Assembly (NCBI RefSeq): GCF_000515395.1
Contig: NZ_KI911782.1
Span: forward strand, 310,001-374,000
Direction: 5' to 3'
Length of the DNA: 64,000 nt
DNA from: Jiangella gansuensis DSM 44835
GTDB taxonomy: Bacteria > Actinomycetota > Actinomycetes > Jiangellales > Jiangellaceae
The position numbers were made by a program, and so were the translations under genes. This document shows positions 27,595-36,312 of this stretch, one piece after another. Each line of letters begins with the position of its first letter. The first letter of the stretch is position 1. The notes under the pieces were generated by a model. That model did no database searches. It saw nothing but the letters and a program-made list of their open reading frames with translations, and was not told the DNA's origin.

Positions 27595-28660
27595 GGTTGC
27601 GCCGCCCTTCACGCGCGAGGAGCCAGACGAGGTAGAGACCGCCGACGCAGACCGTGACCACGCCGACCGGCAGCGGCGTCGGGAGGACCCATTGGGCGAC
27701 GAGGTCACTGACGCCCAGCAGCGCCGCGCCCATGAGCGCAGCCGCGCCGACAGCGGCACCGGGTGCCCGGGTCAGCCGCCGGGCCAGGTGCGGTGCCGAC
27801 AGCGCGATGAACGAGATCGGCCCGGCCGCGGCGACGGAGATCGCGGCCAGGATCGTCGCTGCGATGAGCATGCCCAGGCGGGTCCGCTCGGCACTGACGC
27901 CGAGGCCGGTGGCCGCGTCGTCGCCCATCTCGATCATGCGCATCGGCCGCGACAGCGCGAGCAGGGCTGGGACGACCAGGACGACACCGATGGCGACCGC
28001 CACGACGTGGTCCCAGGCTCGGGTGTTCAGCGACCCGGTCAGCCACACCTGCGCGCCGGCGGCCTGGATCAGCTCGGCCCGCATGAGCATGTAGGAGACG
28101 GCGGAGGTGAGCATGGCGCCGGCCGCGATGCCGACCAGGATCAGCCGGAAGCCCTGCACGCCGCGCTTGTACGCCAGCAGATAGACCGCGATGGCGGTGG
28201 CCAGGCCTCCGAGGACGGCACCGGCCGCCACCTGCGCCATGGTGCCGCCGGCGACGAGGATGACGAAGACCGCGCCGGCCGAGGCGCCGGAGGTGAACCC
28301 GATGACGTCCGGGCTGCCCAGCGGGTTGCGGGACAGGCTCTGGAACACCGCACCGGACGCGCCGAGCGCGCCGCCGACGAGGAAGGCGACCAGGACCCGG
28401 GGTAGCCGCCGGCCGTTGACGATGAAGTCGGCGAGCGGATCCGGTGGGCTGCCGAAGAGGGTTCGGACGACGTCGGCCGGCCCGATCTGGTAGTCACCGA
28501 CCGCGAGCGAGGCCAGGAAGACCGCGATGAGGACCAGCCCGAGCAGCATCGACACGATGACCACGCGGCGGTCGAACCGGACCGACCAGCGGTCGTCGCC
28601 GTCACGCAGCGCATAGCTGGTCGGGGAGAGCCCGGTGGGCTCGACGGTGATGCGGCTCAT
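27587..28660 (-). CDS. FecCD-family permease, second subunit
   Basis: This 357-residue protein is one half of the membrane channel of an iron-siderophore importer. It has about 9-10 spans and the family motifs RLPRVLVAFLVGGALGASGA (first spans), RNPLGSPDVIGFTSGASAGA and AAAGPISFIALSAPHLARRL. It overlaps the preceding permease by four bases and the ATPase by eight. The two permeases presumably form a heterodimer. Confidence 0.92.
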   Translation of the reverse strand: MSRITVEPTGLSPTSYALRDGDDRWSVRFDRRVVIVSMLLGLVLIAVFLASLAVGDYQIGPADVVRTLFGSPPDPLADFIVNGRRLPRVLVAFLVGGALGASGAVFQSLSRNPLGSPDVIGFTSGASAGAVFVILVAGGTMAQVAAGAVLGGLATAIAVYLLAYKRGVQGFRLILVGIAAGAMLTSAVSYMLMRAELIQAAGAQVWLTGSLNTRAWDHVVAVAIGVVLVVPALLALSRPMRMIEMGDDAATGLGVSAERTRLGMLIAATILAAISVAAAGPISFIALSAPHLARRLTRAPGAAVGAAALMGAALLGVSDLVAQWVLPTPLPVGVVTVCVGGLYLVWLLAREGRRNHV

Positions 28661-29787
28661 GTGGCGACCATCCGGCGCCGGCGCACGAGGGCGATGAGGA
28701 CGGGACCGCCGATGACGGTGGTGACGACCCCGACCTGCAACTCACCGGTGCTCAACACCACCCGGCCGACGACGTCGGATGCCAGCATCAGGATCGGGGC
28801 GACGACCAGCGAGAACGGCAGGATCCAGCGTTGGTCCGGCCCGGTGAAGGCCCGGACGATGTGCGGGACCATGAGCCCGACGAAGGCGACCGGCCCGATG
28901 GCCGCCGTCGCGGCGCCGCACAGTAGCGTCACGGAGACCACGCCGACCAGCCGGGTCAGCAGGACGTTGGCGCCGAGCGCGGACGCGGTGTCGTCGCCCA
29001 GCGCCATGGCGTCCAGAGCCCGCGCGAGCCCGAGCGCGAGGACCACCCCGACCACCACGAACGGCAGTACCGAGCCGATGGTCTCGCCGTTGCGGCCGGC
29101 CAGCGATCCGACCTGCCAGAACCGGTAGACGTCGAGGACCTCGCTGTCCATGATGATCAACGCCTGGGTGAAGCCGGTCAGGACGGCGGCGAAGGCGATG
29201 CCGGACAGGGCCAGCCGCACCGGCGACGCCTGACCGCGGCCCACGGTGGCCAGGGCGTAGACGACGACGCTGGCCACCGCCGCGCCGGCGAACGCGAACC
29301 AGATGTAGCCGTACAGGCTCATGGCGCCGAACAGGGAGACGCCGAGGACGATGCCGAACGACGCGCCGGCGTTGACCCCCAGGATGCCGGGGTCGGCCAG
29401 CGGGTTGCGGGTGAGTGCCTGCATGACGGCGCCGGCGAGGCCGAGCGAGACGCCGCAGATCACGCCGAGGATGGTCCGGTTGACGCGCATGTCGCCGACG
29501 ATGACCTGGTTGTTCGGGTCGCCGGAGTCGAAGAGCGCCGCGATGACGTCACCGAGCGGGATGTACTTGGCCCCGATGGCGATGCTGGCCAGGCACGTCA
29601 GTGCCAGCACGGCGACGGCGACGCCGAGCCACAGCAGCCGGGCCGTGGTCGAACGGGCCAGCCCGGCGGCGGCCCGGCCGGCGTCGCCGGCCGAGCCGGG
29701 GGCTCCGTCCAGGCCGGAGCCGCCCGACGGGGGCGCGCCGTCCGGGGACGGCCGCTCGGCGGACAGCCGGTCGGTGGGTACGGACAA
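28657..29787 (-). CDS. FecCD-family permease, first subunit
   Basis: This 376-residue permease is the first gene of the iron-import operon. A polar, Gly/Pro-rich N-terminal extension of about 45 residues precedes the membrane region. Family motifs include RVNRTILGVICGVSLGLAGA, RNPLADPGILGVNAGASFGI and AIGPVAFVGLMVPHIVRAF. A partial iron box lies 37 bases upstream. No substrate-binding lipoprotein gene is adjacent, so the binding protein must be encoded elsewhere. Confidence 0.92.
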   Translation of the reverse strand: MSVPTDRLSAERPSPDGAPPSGGSGLDGAPGSAGDAGRAAAGLARSTTARLLWLGVAVAVLALTCLASIAIGAKYIPLGDVIAALFDSGDPNNQVIVGDMRVNRTILGVICGVSLGLAGAVMQALTRNPLADPGILGVNAGASFGIVLGVSLFGAMSLYGYIWFAFAGAAVASVVVYALATVGRGQASPVRLALSGIAFAAVLTGFTQALIIMDSEVLDVYRFWQVGSLAGRNGETIGSVLPFVVVGVVLALGLARALDAMALGDDTASALGANVLLTRLVGVVSVTLLCGAATAAIGPVAFVGLMVPHIVRAFTGPDQRWILPFSLVVAPILMLASDVVGRVVLSTGELQVGVVTTVIGGPVLIALVRRRRMVAT

Positions 29788-29823
29788 CGTGGGTGGCCTC
29801 TCCTGCTGCGGATCGTCCCGCTA

Positions 29824-29842
29824 TGAGCAGAGGCTAACCTTA
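29824..29842. promoter_or_regulatory. IdeR/DmdR-type iron box
   Basis: The 19 bases TGAGCAGAGGCTAACCTTA match the actinobacterial iron-box consensus (TTAGGTTAGGCTAACCTAA) at 14 positions, with the right half nearly perfect. It lies 37-55 bases upstream of the first permease start, suited to iron-dependent repression of the siderophore importer by a DtxR-family protein. Confidence 0.65.
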
Positions 29843-29884
29843 CCGGGTGGCCGACGCGAAGCCCGCCTCCGCGTCGTGGTCACC

Positions 29885-30610
29885 TCAGCTCCGGTTCGAC
29901 CGGAAGCAGTGGGTGACGTACGGCATGGTCAGGCCGTCGGTGCCGGCGACGCGGTCGTACAGGGCGCCCACCCGGACCAGCAGTCGGTCCCGCTCGGCCG
30001 GCGCCAGGACGGCGACGTACGAGCGTGAGGACACCAGCCCGAGCAGGCCGTCGCGGTCCAGCCGCTGCGAATGCGTGAACGTCCGCGACTCCATCGGTTC
30101 GAACGGCTCGGGCAGCTCGGGGCGCTCGACCGTGCGGGGCTCGTTGGCGTTGATGGCGCGCCACAGCTCGTCGGTCCAGGGCGTCGACGTGTCGGGCATG
30201 TTCCACACCAGGCCCAGCCGGCCACCCGGCCGCAGTACCCGGGCGATCTCCGGCGGCGCCGCGGCCGGGTCGAACCAGTGAAAGGCCTGGGCGACGGTGA
30301 CGACATCGATCGAGGCGTCGGCGAGCGGGACCGCTTCGGCCGACCCCACCCGCGCGTCCACGCCGGGTAGGGCGGCGCGCAGCTGGACCAGCATCGGCTC
30401 GGACGGGTCGACCGCGACGACGTCGTGGCCGGCCGCCACCAGGGAACGGGTGAGTTTTCCGGTGCCGGCGGCGAGGTCGAGCACCCGCCGGGGATGCTCA
30501 CCGGTCAGCCAGGCCACCGCGGCGGCCGGATAGTCCGGACGGGTGCGCTCGTAGATGCCGGCGACGCCGCCGAACGACGCCGCCAGGAGCCGGTTGTCGT
30601 CGGTCACCAC
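29885..30610 (-). CDS. Class I SAM-dependent methyltransferase
   Basis: This 241-residue protein has the Rossmann-like methyltransferase fold: motif I VLDLAAGTGKLT, an acidic end of strand two (VVAVDPSEPM), SAEAVPLADASIDVVTVAQA and the downstream RVLRPGGRLGLVWNM. The family (Methyltransf_11, UbiE/TAM-like) acts on varied small molecules; the target here is unknown. Tandem GTG codons at 30610 and 30607 are the start candidates; there is no strong Shine-Dalgarno. It diverges from the PadR gene across about 100 bases. Confidence 0.85.
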   Translation of the reverse strand: MVTDDNRLLAASFGGVAGIYERTRPDYPAAAVAWLTGEHPRRVLDLAAGTGKLTRSLVAAGHDVVAVDPSEPMLVQLRAALPGVDARVGSAEAVPLADASIDVVTVAQAFHWFDPAAAPPEIARVLRPGGRLGLVWNMPDTSTPWTDELWRAINANEPRTVERPELPEPFEPMESRTFTHSQRLDRDGLLGLVSSRSYVAVLAPAERDRLLVRVGALYDRVAGTDGLTMPYVTHCFRSNRS

Positions 30611-30643
30611 ATTCCGAATGTATCTACCCTTGCCGCCCGAGCA

Positions 30644-30672
30644 CTCGCGATATATCGTGTTCGTATCGCGAG
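30644..30672. promoter_or_regulatory. Candidate PadR operator
   Basis: A perfect 9-base inverted repeat (CTCGCGATA at 30644-30652, TATCGCGAG at 30664-30672) overlaps a 10-base palindrome CGATATATCG (30648-30657). It lies between the divergent methyltransferase and PadR genes, 40 bases upstream of the PadR start. PadR proteins bind similar dyads, so autoregulation is likely. Confidence 0.5.
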
Positions 30673-30712
30673 CGTTCGATGATCGCTCAGGAGGTCGGGG
30701 AGGCGACGGCAG

Positions 30713-31330
30713 ATGATGACCGGCAAGCGAGGAGCTCACGGTTTCGGCCCGTGGGCCATGTTCGGCAGTGGGCATGGGTCGTGGGGCGGCCCACCGTGGG
30801 GCGGGGGCCCCTGGGGCGGCCCGCCGTGGGCCGCGCGGCGGGGGCCGAAGGCTCGGCGCGGCGATGTGCGGGCCGCCATCCTGGGCGTGCTCGCCGACCA
30901 GCCGATGAACGGCTACCAGATCATCCAGGAGATCGCCGAGCGCAGCGGCGGCGCGTGGAAGCCCAGCCCCGGCTCCATCTACCCGACCCTGCAGCAACTC
31001 GAGGACGAGGGCCTCGTGCGTGCCGAGGACGACGGCGGCCGGCGCGTGTTCCGGCTGACGCCGCAGGGCGAGGAGTACGTCGCCGAGCACGTCGCGGAGG
31101 TGTCCGCGCCCTGGGAGAGCATGTCGGCGTCGGCGGAAGGCGACGACGTCAACGGCCTGCGGCCGCTGATCGGCCAGGCCGCTTCCGCGCTGTGGCAGAT
31201 CCTGGCCACCGGCAGCCCGGAGCAGCAGGCCCGGGCCCGGGACGTCCTCTCCGACACGAGGCGCAAGCTCTACGGCATCCTCGCCGACGGCGACGAGGAC
31301 GAGTTCGACGCCCAGGAGGAACGGCCATGA
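30713..31330 (+). CDS. PadR-family regulator with Gly/Trp/Pro-rich N-terminus
   Basis: This 205-residue regulator opens with a low-complexity stretch (GGPPWGGGPWGGPPWAARRG) and continues with the PadR winged helix: RRGDVRAAILGVLADQPMNG, YQIIQEIAERSGGAWKPSPG, SIYPTLQQLEDEGLV. The C-terminal part (about 120-190) is helical, as in the dimerising tail of PadR-s2 proteins. GGGGAGG lies nine bases before the ATG. It is coupled by ATGA to a DUF1707 gene, which in turn is coupled to an SDR gene. PadR proteins often repress drug or stress genes; target unknown. Confidence 0.9.
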   Translation: MMTGKRGAHGFGPWAMFGSGHGSWGGPPWGGGPWGGPPWAARRGPKARRGDVRAAILGVLADQPMNGYQIIQEIAERSGGAWKPSPGSIYPTLQQLEDEGLVRAEDDGGRRVFRLTPQGEEYVAEHVAEVSAPWESMSASAEGDDVNGLRPLIGQAASALWQILATGSPEQQARARDVLSDTRRKLYGILADGDEDEFDAQEERP

Positions 31331-31836
31331 CCGAGTCGCGATCGTTGCGTGTCGGCGACGCCGAACGGGACGCCGCCGTATCCGCGCTGGGCGAGCACTT
31401 CGCCGCGGGGCGGATCACCAAGGAGGAGTTCGACGACCGCTCGGCACAGGCCTGGTCGGCCCGGTTCGGTGCGGACCTCGATCAGCTCTTCACCGACCTG
31501 CCGCATCCGGTGGCCGTCCGGTCGTCGTCGCAGCCGCAGCCCACGCAGCGATGGGGCCCGCCGCGCGGGATGCCGCGGCCCCGCGCCTGGATGCTGCTGA
31601 TGGTGCCGTTCGCGCTCATGGCGGTGGGAGGGCTGCTGTTCCTCATCGTCTCGGTGGCGCCGTGGTTGCTGTTCGTCCTGTTCATGATGTTCCTGTTCGG
31701 CGGTCCCCGGCGGCACCACCACTGGCATCAGCGGCGGTACGACGGGCCACGGCCTGGATGGGGCCCGCCGCGCTCCGGCTGGGGGCACACTCAGGCCGAG
31801 TGGCGGCACCCCCGCCGTACCGGTCGCGCGGTATGA
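31327..31836 (+). CDS. DUF1707 membrane protein
   Basis: This 169-residue protein begins with the DUF1707 pattern LRVGDAERDAAVSALGEHFA, then GRITKEEFDDRSAQAWSART-like text (GRI..EEF.eR). A single long hydrophobic region follows (about residues 88-122), then a His/Trp/Gly-rich basic tail (RRHHHWHQRRYDG) that could bind metal. Encoded between a PadR regulator and an SDR enzyme with 4-base overlaps at both ends. Function of DUF1707 is unknown; a link to the envelope is likely. Confidence 0.85.
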   Translation: MTESRSLRVGDAERDAAVSALGEHFAAGRITKEEFDDRSAQAWSARFGADLDQLFTDLPHPVAVRSSSQPQPTQRWGPPRGMPRPRAWMLLMVPFALMAVGGLLFLIVSVAPWLLFVLFMMFLFGGPRRHHHWHQRRYDGPRPGWGPPRSGWGHTQAEWRHPRRTGRAV

Positions 31837-32729
31837 ACGGGTGGACAGCGGCGGACATCCCTGACCAACGGGGCCGCACCGTGATCGTCACCGGTGCCAA
31901 CAGCGGACTCGGCGCCGCGGCCACCCGCGTGCTGGCCGGAGCCGGCGCGACCGTGATCATGGCGTGCCGGGATCCGGCCGCGGCGCAGGCGGTGGCGGAC
32001 ACGATCGACGGGGACACCGAGGTCCACCGGCTCGACCTCGCCGACCTGGCGTCGGTACGAGCATTCGCAGCGGGCCTCGACCGTGACGTCGACGTATTGA
32101 TCAACAACGCGGGGGTCATGGCGGTGCCCCAGGGCACCACGGCCGACGGGTTCGAGCGGCACATCGGCACCAACCACCTCGGGCCGTTCGTGCTGTCCGG
32201 CTTGCTGATCGATCACGTGCGCGACCGGGTCGTCACCGTGTCCAGCGGCCTGCACGTACTCGGCCGCATCCACGATGACCTGAACTGGGAGCAGCGCCGC
32301 TACCAGCGGTGGCTGGCCTACGCACAGTCCAAACTGGCCAACCTGCTGTTCGCGTACGAGTTCCAGCGCCGGCTGGCCGCGGACGGCCGGCCCGCCATCT
32401 CGGTGGCGGCTCACCCCGGTGTCTCCGCGACCGAGGGCCAGCGCCGGGACACCTCGCTGCAGGGCAAGATCCTGGCCGGCGGCGCGGCCCAGAGCCCTGC
32501 GATGGGCATCCTGCCGATCGTCTACGCGGCCACGGCACCACATGTGCGCGGCGGCACCTGCATCGGTCCGGACGGTTTCCTCCAGCGCCGAGGCCATCCG
32601 ATGGCGGTCCGCACGAGCCGCAGGTCGCGTGACCGCGTGGTCGCCAGTCAACTGTGGGCATGCTCCGAGCTGCTGACCGGCATCCGCGGCGCCGGCCTCG
32701 GCTCAGCCGCCCCGAGCACGAGCACGTGA
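31833..32729 (+). CDS. Short-chain dehydrogenase/reductase
   Basis: This 298-residue oxidoreductase has the NAD(P)-binding motif TGANSGLG near residue 20, the structural NNAGVM motif, and the active-site YAQSK (YxxxK) with the catalytic Ser in TVSSGLH. The overall pattern is that of retinol-dehydrogenase/WW-oxidoreductase-like SDRs (IGTNHLGPFVLSGLL). The C-terminal 30 residues look less conserved. It is the third gene of the PadR operon. Cofactor preference is probably NADP, from CRDPAAAQ after strand two; substrate unknown. Confidence 0.9.
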   Translation: MNGWTAADIPDQRGRTVIVTGANSGLGAAATRVLAGAGATVIMACRDPAAAQAVADTIDGDTEVHRLDLADLASVRAFAAGLDRDVDVLINNAGVMAVPQGTTADGFERHIGTNHLGPFVLSGLLIDHVRDRVVTVSSGLHVLGRIHDDLNWEQRRYQRWLAYAQSKLANLLFAYEFQRRLAADGRPAISVAAHPGVSATEGQRRDTSLQGKILAGGAAQSPAMGILPIVYAATAPHVRGGTCIGPDGFLQRRGHPMAVRTSRRSRDRVVASQLWACSELLTGIRGAGLGSAAPSTST

Positions 32730-32736
32730 GCACGGT

Positions 32737-34107
32737 TCAGGTCGCGGCGGTCAGCAGGCGCTGGCCGACGAACTCGCCATCGTGAGCGGCGCCCGGAATC
32801 GCGAAGACCGCGCTGCCAGTGTGTTGCAGGAACGAATGCAGCCTGTCGGCACGCGACAGGGCGACTTGCAGCGGCACGTACTGGGTGGACGGATCGCGCA
32901 CATAGGTCATGAACAGCATGCCGCTGTCCCAGTGGCCCATGCCGGGCCGGGCGGGGCCGTGCTCGTGCGGCGCGGTGCCCGGCGGGTGGGTGTGGCCCTC
33001 GTCCGGAACGCCGGCGCTGGCCGGGAGCGCCAGCCCGTTGTCGTAATTGTAGCTGCGGCGGAGCATCGGTACGGCGCCATGCGCCAGCCGGACGTGTGCG
33101 TCCATGGCGATTAGCGGCCGGCCGTCGTCGCCGGTACGGGTCAGATCCAGCGGAGTGTGTTCGGTGCCGCCGGACAGTGGAGCCCCGGTGTGCCGGTCGC
33201 GGCCCAGTGCGGCGTTCTGCTCGGCGGCCGTGCTCGTATCCCACATCGGCATCAGCATGCGGATCTTGCGGAGCACCAGGTAGCTCCCGCCCCGCATCCC
33301 GTCCGGTTCGTCGGCGCCTGCCCACACGATCTCGTCGAAGTCCGAGGAGCCCGGTCGTGGATTGGCCGTTCCGTCGAGCTGCCCGAACAGGTTGCGCGGC
33401 GTCCGGCCGTCCCCAGGATCGGTGAGAAAGCCGTAGTGGGTCCATCGGGCATTGGCGATCCCGGGCACGCGCGCGCGAGCCTCCCGGATGGCATGTGCGA
33501 CCACGGTCGGATCGTCCGCACAGATCTGTACCAGGACGTCGCCGCCGACCCACCGCGGGTCCAGCTGGTCTCCCTCGAACGCGGGCAACTCGGCGAGCCG
33601 CGTCGGGGCGGTCACTCCCAGCCCGAACTCCTCGCCGAAAACGCGCGGGCCGAAACCGAACGTCATCGTCAGGTTGGCCGGCCCGAGGTCGTCGGCCACG
33701 CCGCTGTCCGCGACATCGCGATTGGGGCGTTCGGGGCCGGGCTCGCCCCTCATCAGGGCGGTCGCGAGTGGCGTCCACCGTCGCATGAGCTCGATCAGGT
33801 TGTCCCGCAGCGGTGCCATGACGTCGAAGGCAGCGATGCAGGCGTACTGCTGCTGCGCGGTGCTGATGCCGGGCTGGTGGAATCCGTCGGGGGTGACTCG
33901 TCCGACTGTGGGGGAGGGCTCAGCCGGTGGCGCGTCGTCCGCGGTGGCGTTGCCAACCGCGTAGCCGCCAACGCCGGCCGCACCGGCCACGGCGGCCACG
34001 CCGGCGGCGGTGCCGAACAACGCGCGCCGGGTCACTCGCCGCGGCCGCCTGATGTCCGGAACTTCCGGGTCCTGCTCCGCCTGAGGCTGCTCGCCCGGCC
34101 CGTCCAT
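32737..34107 (-). CDS. TAT-exported DyP-type haem peroxidase
   Basis: This 456-residue protein starts with a twin-arginine signal (RRVTRRALFGTAAGVAAVAG), so it is exported folded with haem. The DyP signature GxxDG is GQLDG (D245 is the distal catalytic Asp) and a candidate proximal His lies in MDAHVRLAHGA. It looks like EfeB/class A DyP, but no efeU or efeO gene is adjacent. A His-rich insert (EGHTHPPGTAPHEHG) sits before the C-terminal part. The ATG at 34107 or the GTG immediately before it is the start. Role: peroxidase or iron release from haem, by family. Confidence 0.92.
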   Translation of the reverse strand: MDGPGEQPQAEQDPEVPDIRRPRRVTRRALFGTAAGVAAVAGAAGVGGYAVGNATADDAPPAEPSPTVGRVTPDGFHQPGISTAQQQYACIAAFDVMAPLRDNLIELMRRWTPLATALMRGEPGPERPNRDVADSGVADDLGPANLTMTFGFGPRVFGEEFGLGVTAPTRLAELPAFEGDQLDPRWVGGDVLVQICADDPTVVAHAIREARARVPGIANARWTHYGFLTDPGDGRTPRNLFGQLDGTANPRPGSSDFDEIVWAGADEPDGMRGGSYLVLRKIRMLMPMWDTSTAAEQNAALGRDRHTGAPLSGGTEHTPLDLTRTGDDGRPLIAMDAHVRLAHGAVPMLRRSYNYDNGLALPASAGVPDEGHTHPPGTAPHEHGPARPGMGHWDSGMLFMTYVRDPSTQYVPLQVALSRADRLHSFLQHTGSAVFAIPGAAHDGEFVGQRLLTAAT

Positions 34108-34194
34108 CACGTTGTACTCCGCCTTCGGTCAGGTGTGGTTGACGATCACATCGTCGGGTGCGGCAGCCCGGAACTCCAGTGGCTGATCGGACAC

Positions 34195-34204
34195 CTATCG
34201 ATAG
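34195..34204. promoter_or_regulatory. Palindrome upstream of DyP gene
   Basis: CTATCGATAG is a perfect 10-base palindrome in the 132-base gap upstream of the peroxidase gene. It is a possible operator. The evidence is symmetry and place only. Confidence 0.3.
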
Positions 34205-34239
34205 ATTCCCGCCGCCCGCAGACGGCGCCCTGATGCCCG

Positions 34240-35184
34240 TCAGGTGCCGGACGAGAACATGCGCCGATAGTCTCTCGGAGCCGTGCCGACCAGGCGCCGG
34301 AAATGGTTGCGCAGATTGGCGGGTGTGCCCAAGCCGCACCGATCGGCGATCTGCTCGATGCTCAGATCATCGCGTTCCAGCAGCTCACGAGCCAGGTCGA
34401 TGCGAGCCGCGAGCAGCCACCGCAGTGGTGACACACCGGTCTCGGCCACGAATCGGCGCCCGAGCGTGCGCTCGGACAGCCCCGCGTGCCTGGCCAGGTC
34501 GGCGACCGCGAGCGGGCGGTGCAGTTGGGTCGAGGCCCAGGCGCGAGTGGCGGCCAGTGATGTGCCCCGCGCGGGAGGCAACCAGCGCTCGACGAACTGC
34601 GACTGCCCGCCCTCTCGGTGCGGAGCGGCGACGGTGTCCCGTGCGATGGAGTTGGCGATGCCGGACCCGAGGTCCCGGCGGACCACGTGCAAGCACAGGT
34701 CGATGCCCGCAGCGACACCCGCTGAGGTCAACACATCGCCCTCGTCGACATACAGCGCATTGCGGTTGACGGCAACGCTCGGGCGAAACTCCGCGAGCTG
34801 GTCGGCGTACCGCCAGTGCGTGGTGGCGGTGCGGCCGTCGAGGACGCCGGCCGCGGCCAGCGCGAACGCTCCGGTGCAGATCGAGATGAGGCGGGCCCCG
34901 CGACGGTGCGCCGCCGCCAGCGCCTCGAGGACGGCATCGCCCGGCGATGTCGTATGCGGCCAGAACCCGGGCACGACGACGGTGTCGGCGAGCTGCAGCG
35001 TCGACAGGTCACCGGCCACCCGAAGTGAGAAGCCGGCGGTGGTGACGACGTCGCCCGGTGTCGCCGCGCAGACCGTCACCCGATACGGCGTCGGGTGGCG
35101 GTCGGCGAAGACCTGCGCTGGGATGCTGAGATCGAGCGGGACCACAGCCTCCAGCGCGAGCACGACCACCTCGTGCCGGGACAT
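34240..35184 (-). CDS. GlxA-type AraC family regulator
   Basis: This 314-residue protein fuses a DJ-1/PfpI-like domain (VVVLALEAVVPLDLSIPAQVF; nucleophile-elbow segment SICTGAFALAAAGVLDGRTA) to a C-terminal AraC double helix-turn-helix (VADLARHAGLSERTLGRRF and DLSIEQIADRCGLGTPANLR). The N-terminal domain senses a ligand and is not usually catalytic. The downstream gene on the same strand is the DyP peroxidase, 130 bases away, so it may or may not regulate it. Ligand unknown. Confidence 0.93.
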   Translation of the reverse strand: MSRHEVVVLALEAVVPLDLSIPAQVFADRHPTPYRVTVCAATPGDVVTTAGFSLRVAGDLSTLQLADTVVVPGFWPHTTSPGDAVLEALAAAHRRGARLISICTGAFALAAAGVLDGRTATTHWRYADQLAEFRPSVAVNRNALYVDEGDVLTSAGVAAGIDLCLHVVRRDLGSGIANSIARDTVAAPHREGGQSQFVERWLPPARGTSLAATRAWASTQLHRPLAVADLARHAGLSERTLGRRFVAETGVSPLRWLLAARIDLARELLERDDLSIEQIADRCGLGTPANLRNHFRRLVGTAPRDYRRMFSSGT

Positions 35185-35341
35185 GGCGGAATACTAACCG
35201 GCGTTGCCCTTCCCGCCATCGCAGTGGGCACCCGCGTGCCCGGGCCTGGGTCTGCACGCACGGCCTGCCCGCAGGTCACCGGCGTTCTCGACGACACCGG
35301 CTCGCCGAGTGCCGCTGAGTGACGGTCTCTAGGCTGGCGGC

Positions 35342-36118
35342 ATGGACGATCCGCTCGCCGGCGTGCTGGCGCTCACCGGAGTCGGTGCGGCGGCAGCCCA
35401 CTCCCGCAGCTCCATCGATGCCCTGCTGCGCCATCCGGCGATGCGCCGCGACGCCGCACGAGTGGCGGCGCAGGCCGCGATCCAGGGGGCCCGGGCTTCG
35501 GCGGCGCTCGCGGCGGGTGAGCCGGACGCCGTCGCCGACTCCGGACCGGCCGCCGGGGAGGGCGACGCTGACGCCGTCGCCGACGATCCGGTCCTGCAGG
35601 GTGCGCTGCGTGTGGCCGCGGAGGTGCCGGCTCTGGCCGACGTCTGGCGGCGTTCGCCGCGGCAAGCGCTGGCCCGCCTCCATGTGCTCGCCGCACGGGA
35701 CCTCGTCGCCGACGACGACGCCCTCGGCCGGCCCCGTCCGGAGGCCGACGCCGCGCGGCTCGACCAGTTGCTCCGGGTGAGCACGGCCACCACCGCTCCG
35801 GGGGTGGTGGTGGCCGCGATCGTGCACGGTGAGCTGCTGGCGCTCGGGACCTTCGGCAGCGCCGACGACGTCGTCGCCCGGGCCGCCGAGAGGGTCGTGC
35901 TGGTGGCTCGCGGCGTCGACACGAAGGCCGTCAGCGTGCCGGAGGCGGGACACCTGGCGCTCGCGCGCGCCTACCTGCCGCTTGCCGCGGCCTTCGCGAC
36001 CGGTCGGCCGGACGGGGTGGCGGCATGGATCCGGCACTGCGCCGACGCGTATGCGCGGGGCGCCGAGGCGGGGCTCACGATCGCCGAGTACATGCGAACG
36101 GCGCCCCGCGTGAGGTAG
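35342..36118 (+). CDS. Conserved actinobacterial protein, Rv3662c-like by position
   Basis: This 258-residue, Ala-rich, mostly helical protein has no motif I can assign. Segments such as HSRSSIDALLRHPAMRRDAA, VPALADVWRRSPRQALARLH and TTAPGVVVAAIVHGELLALG look conserved-protein-like. M. tuberculosis has a gene of about this length (Rv3662c) beside the same HAD gene, so it may belong to that family. No signal peptide or membrane span. Diverges from the GlxA-type regulator. Function unknown. Confidence 0.7.
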   Translation: MDDPLAGVLALTGVGAAAAHSRSSIDALLRHPAMRRDAARVAAQAAIQGARASAALAAGEPDAVADSGPAAGEGDADAVADDPVLQGALRVAAEVPALADVWRRSPRQALARLHVLAARDLVADDDALGRPRPEADAARLDQLLRVSTATTAPGVVVAAIVHGELLALGTFGSADDVVARAAERVVLVARGVDTKAVSVPEAGHLALARAYLPLAAAFATGRPDGVAAWIRHCADAYARGAEAGLTIAEYMRTAPRVR

Positions 36119-36312
36119 GGCGCCGCCGCTGACACGGCTAGACGGGTTACCAGAGCGTGCATCGCGTCTGTCGCCTCGGCAAACCCGGGACGACTGCCCG
36201 TACATGGGTGGATCGCCGCGTGGGTTCCCTTCCGCCGTGCTGGGGACCTTTCGGTCCGTACCTCGTTTCTAGGCCATCGGCGGGGTCGAGTGATAGTGCA
36301 TCGGGCAGATCT

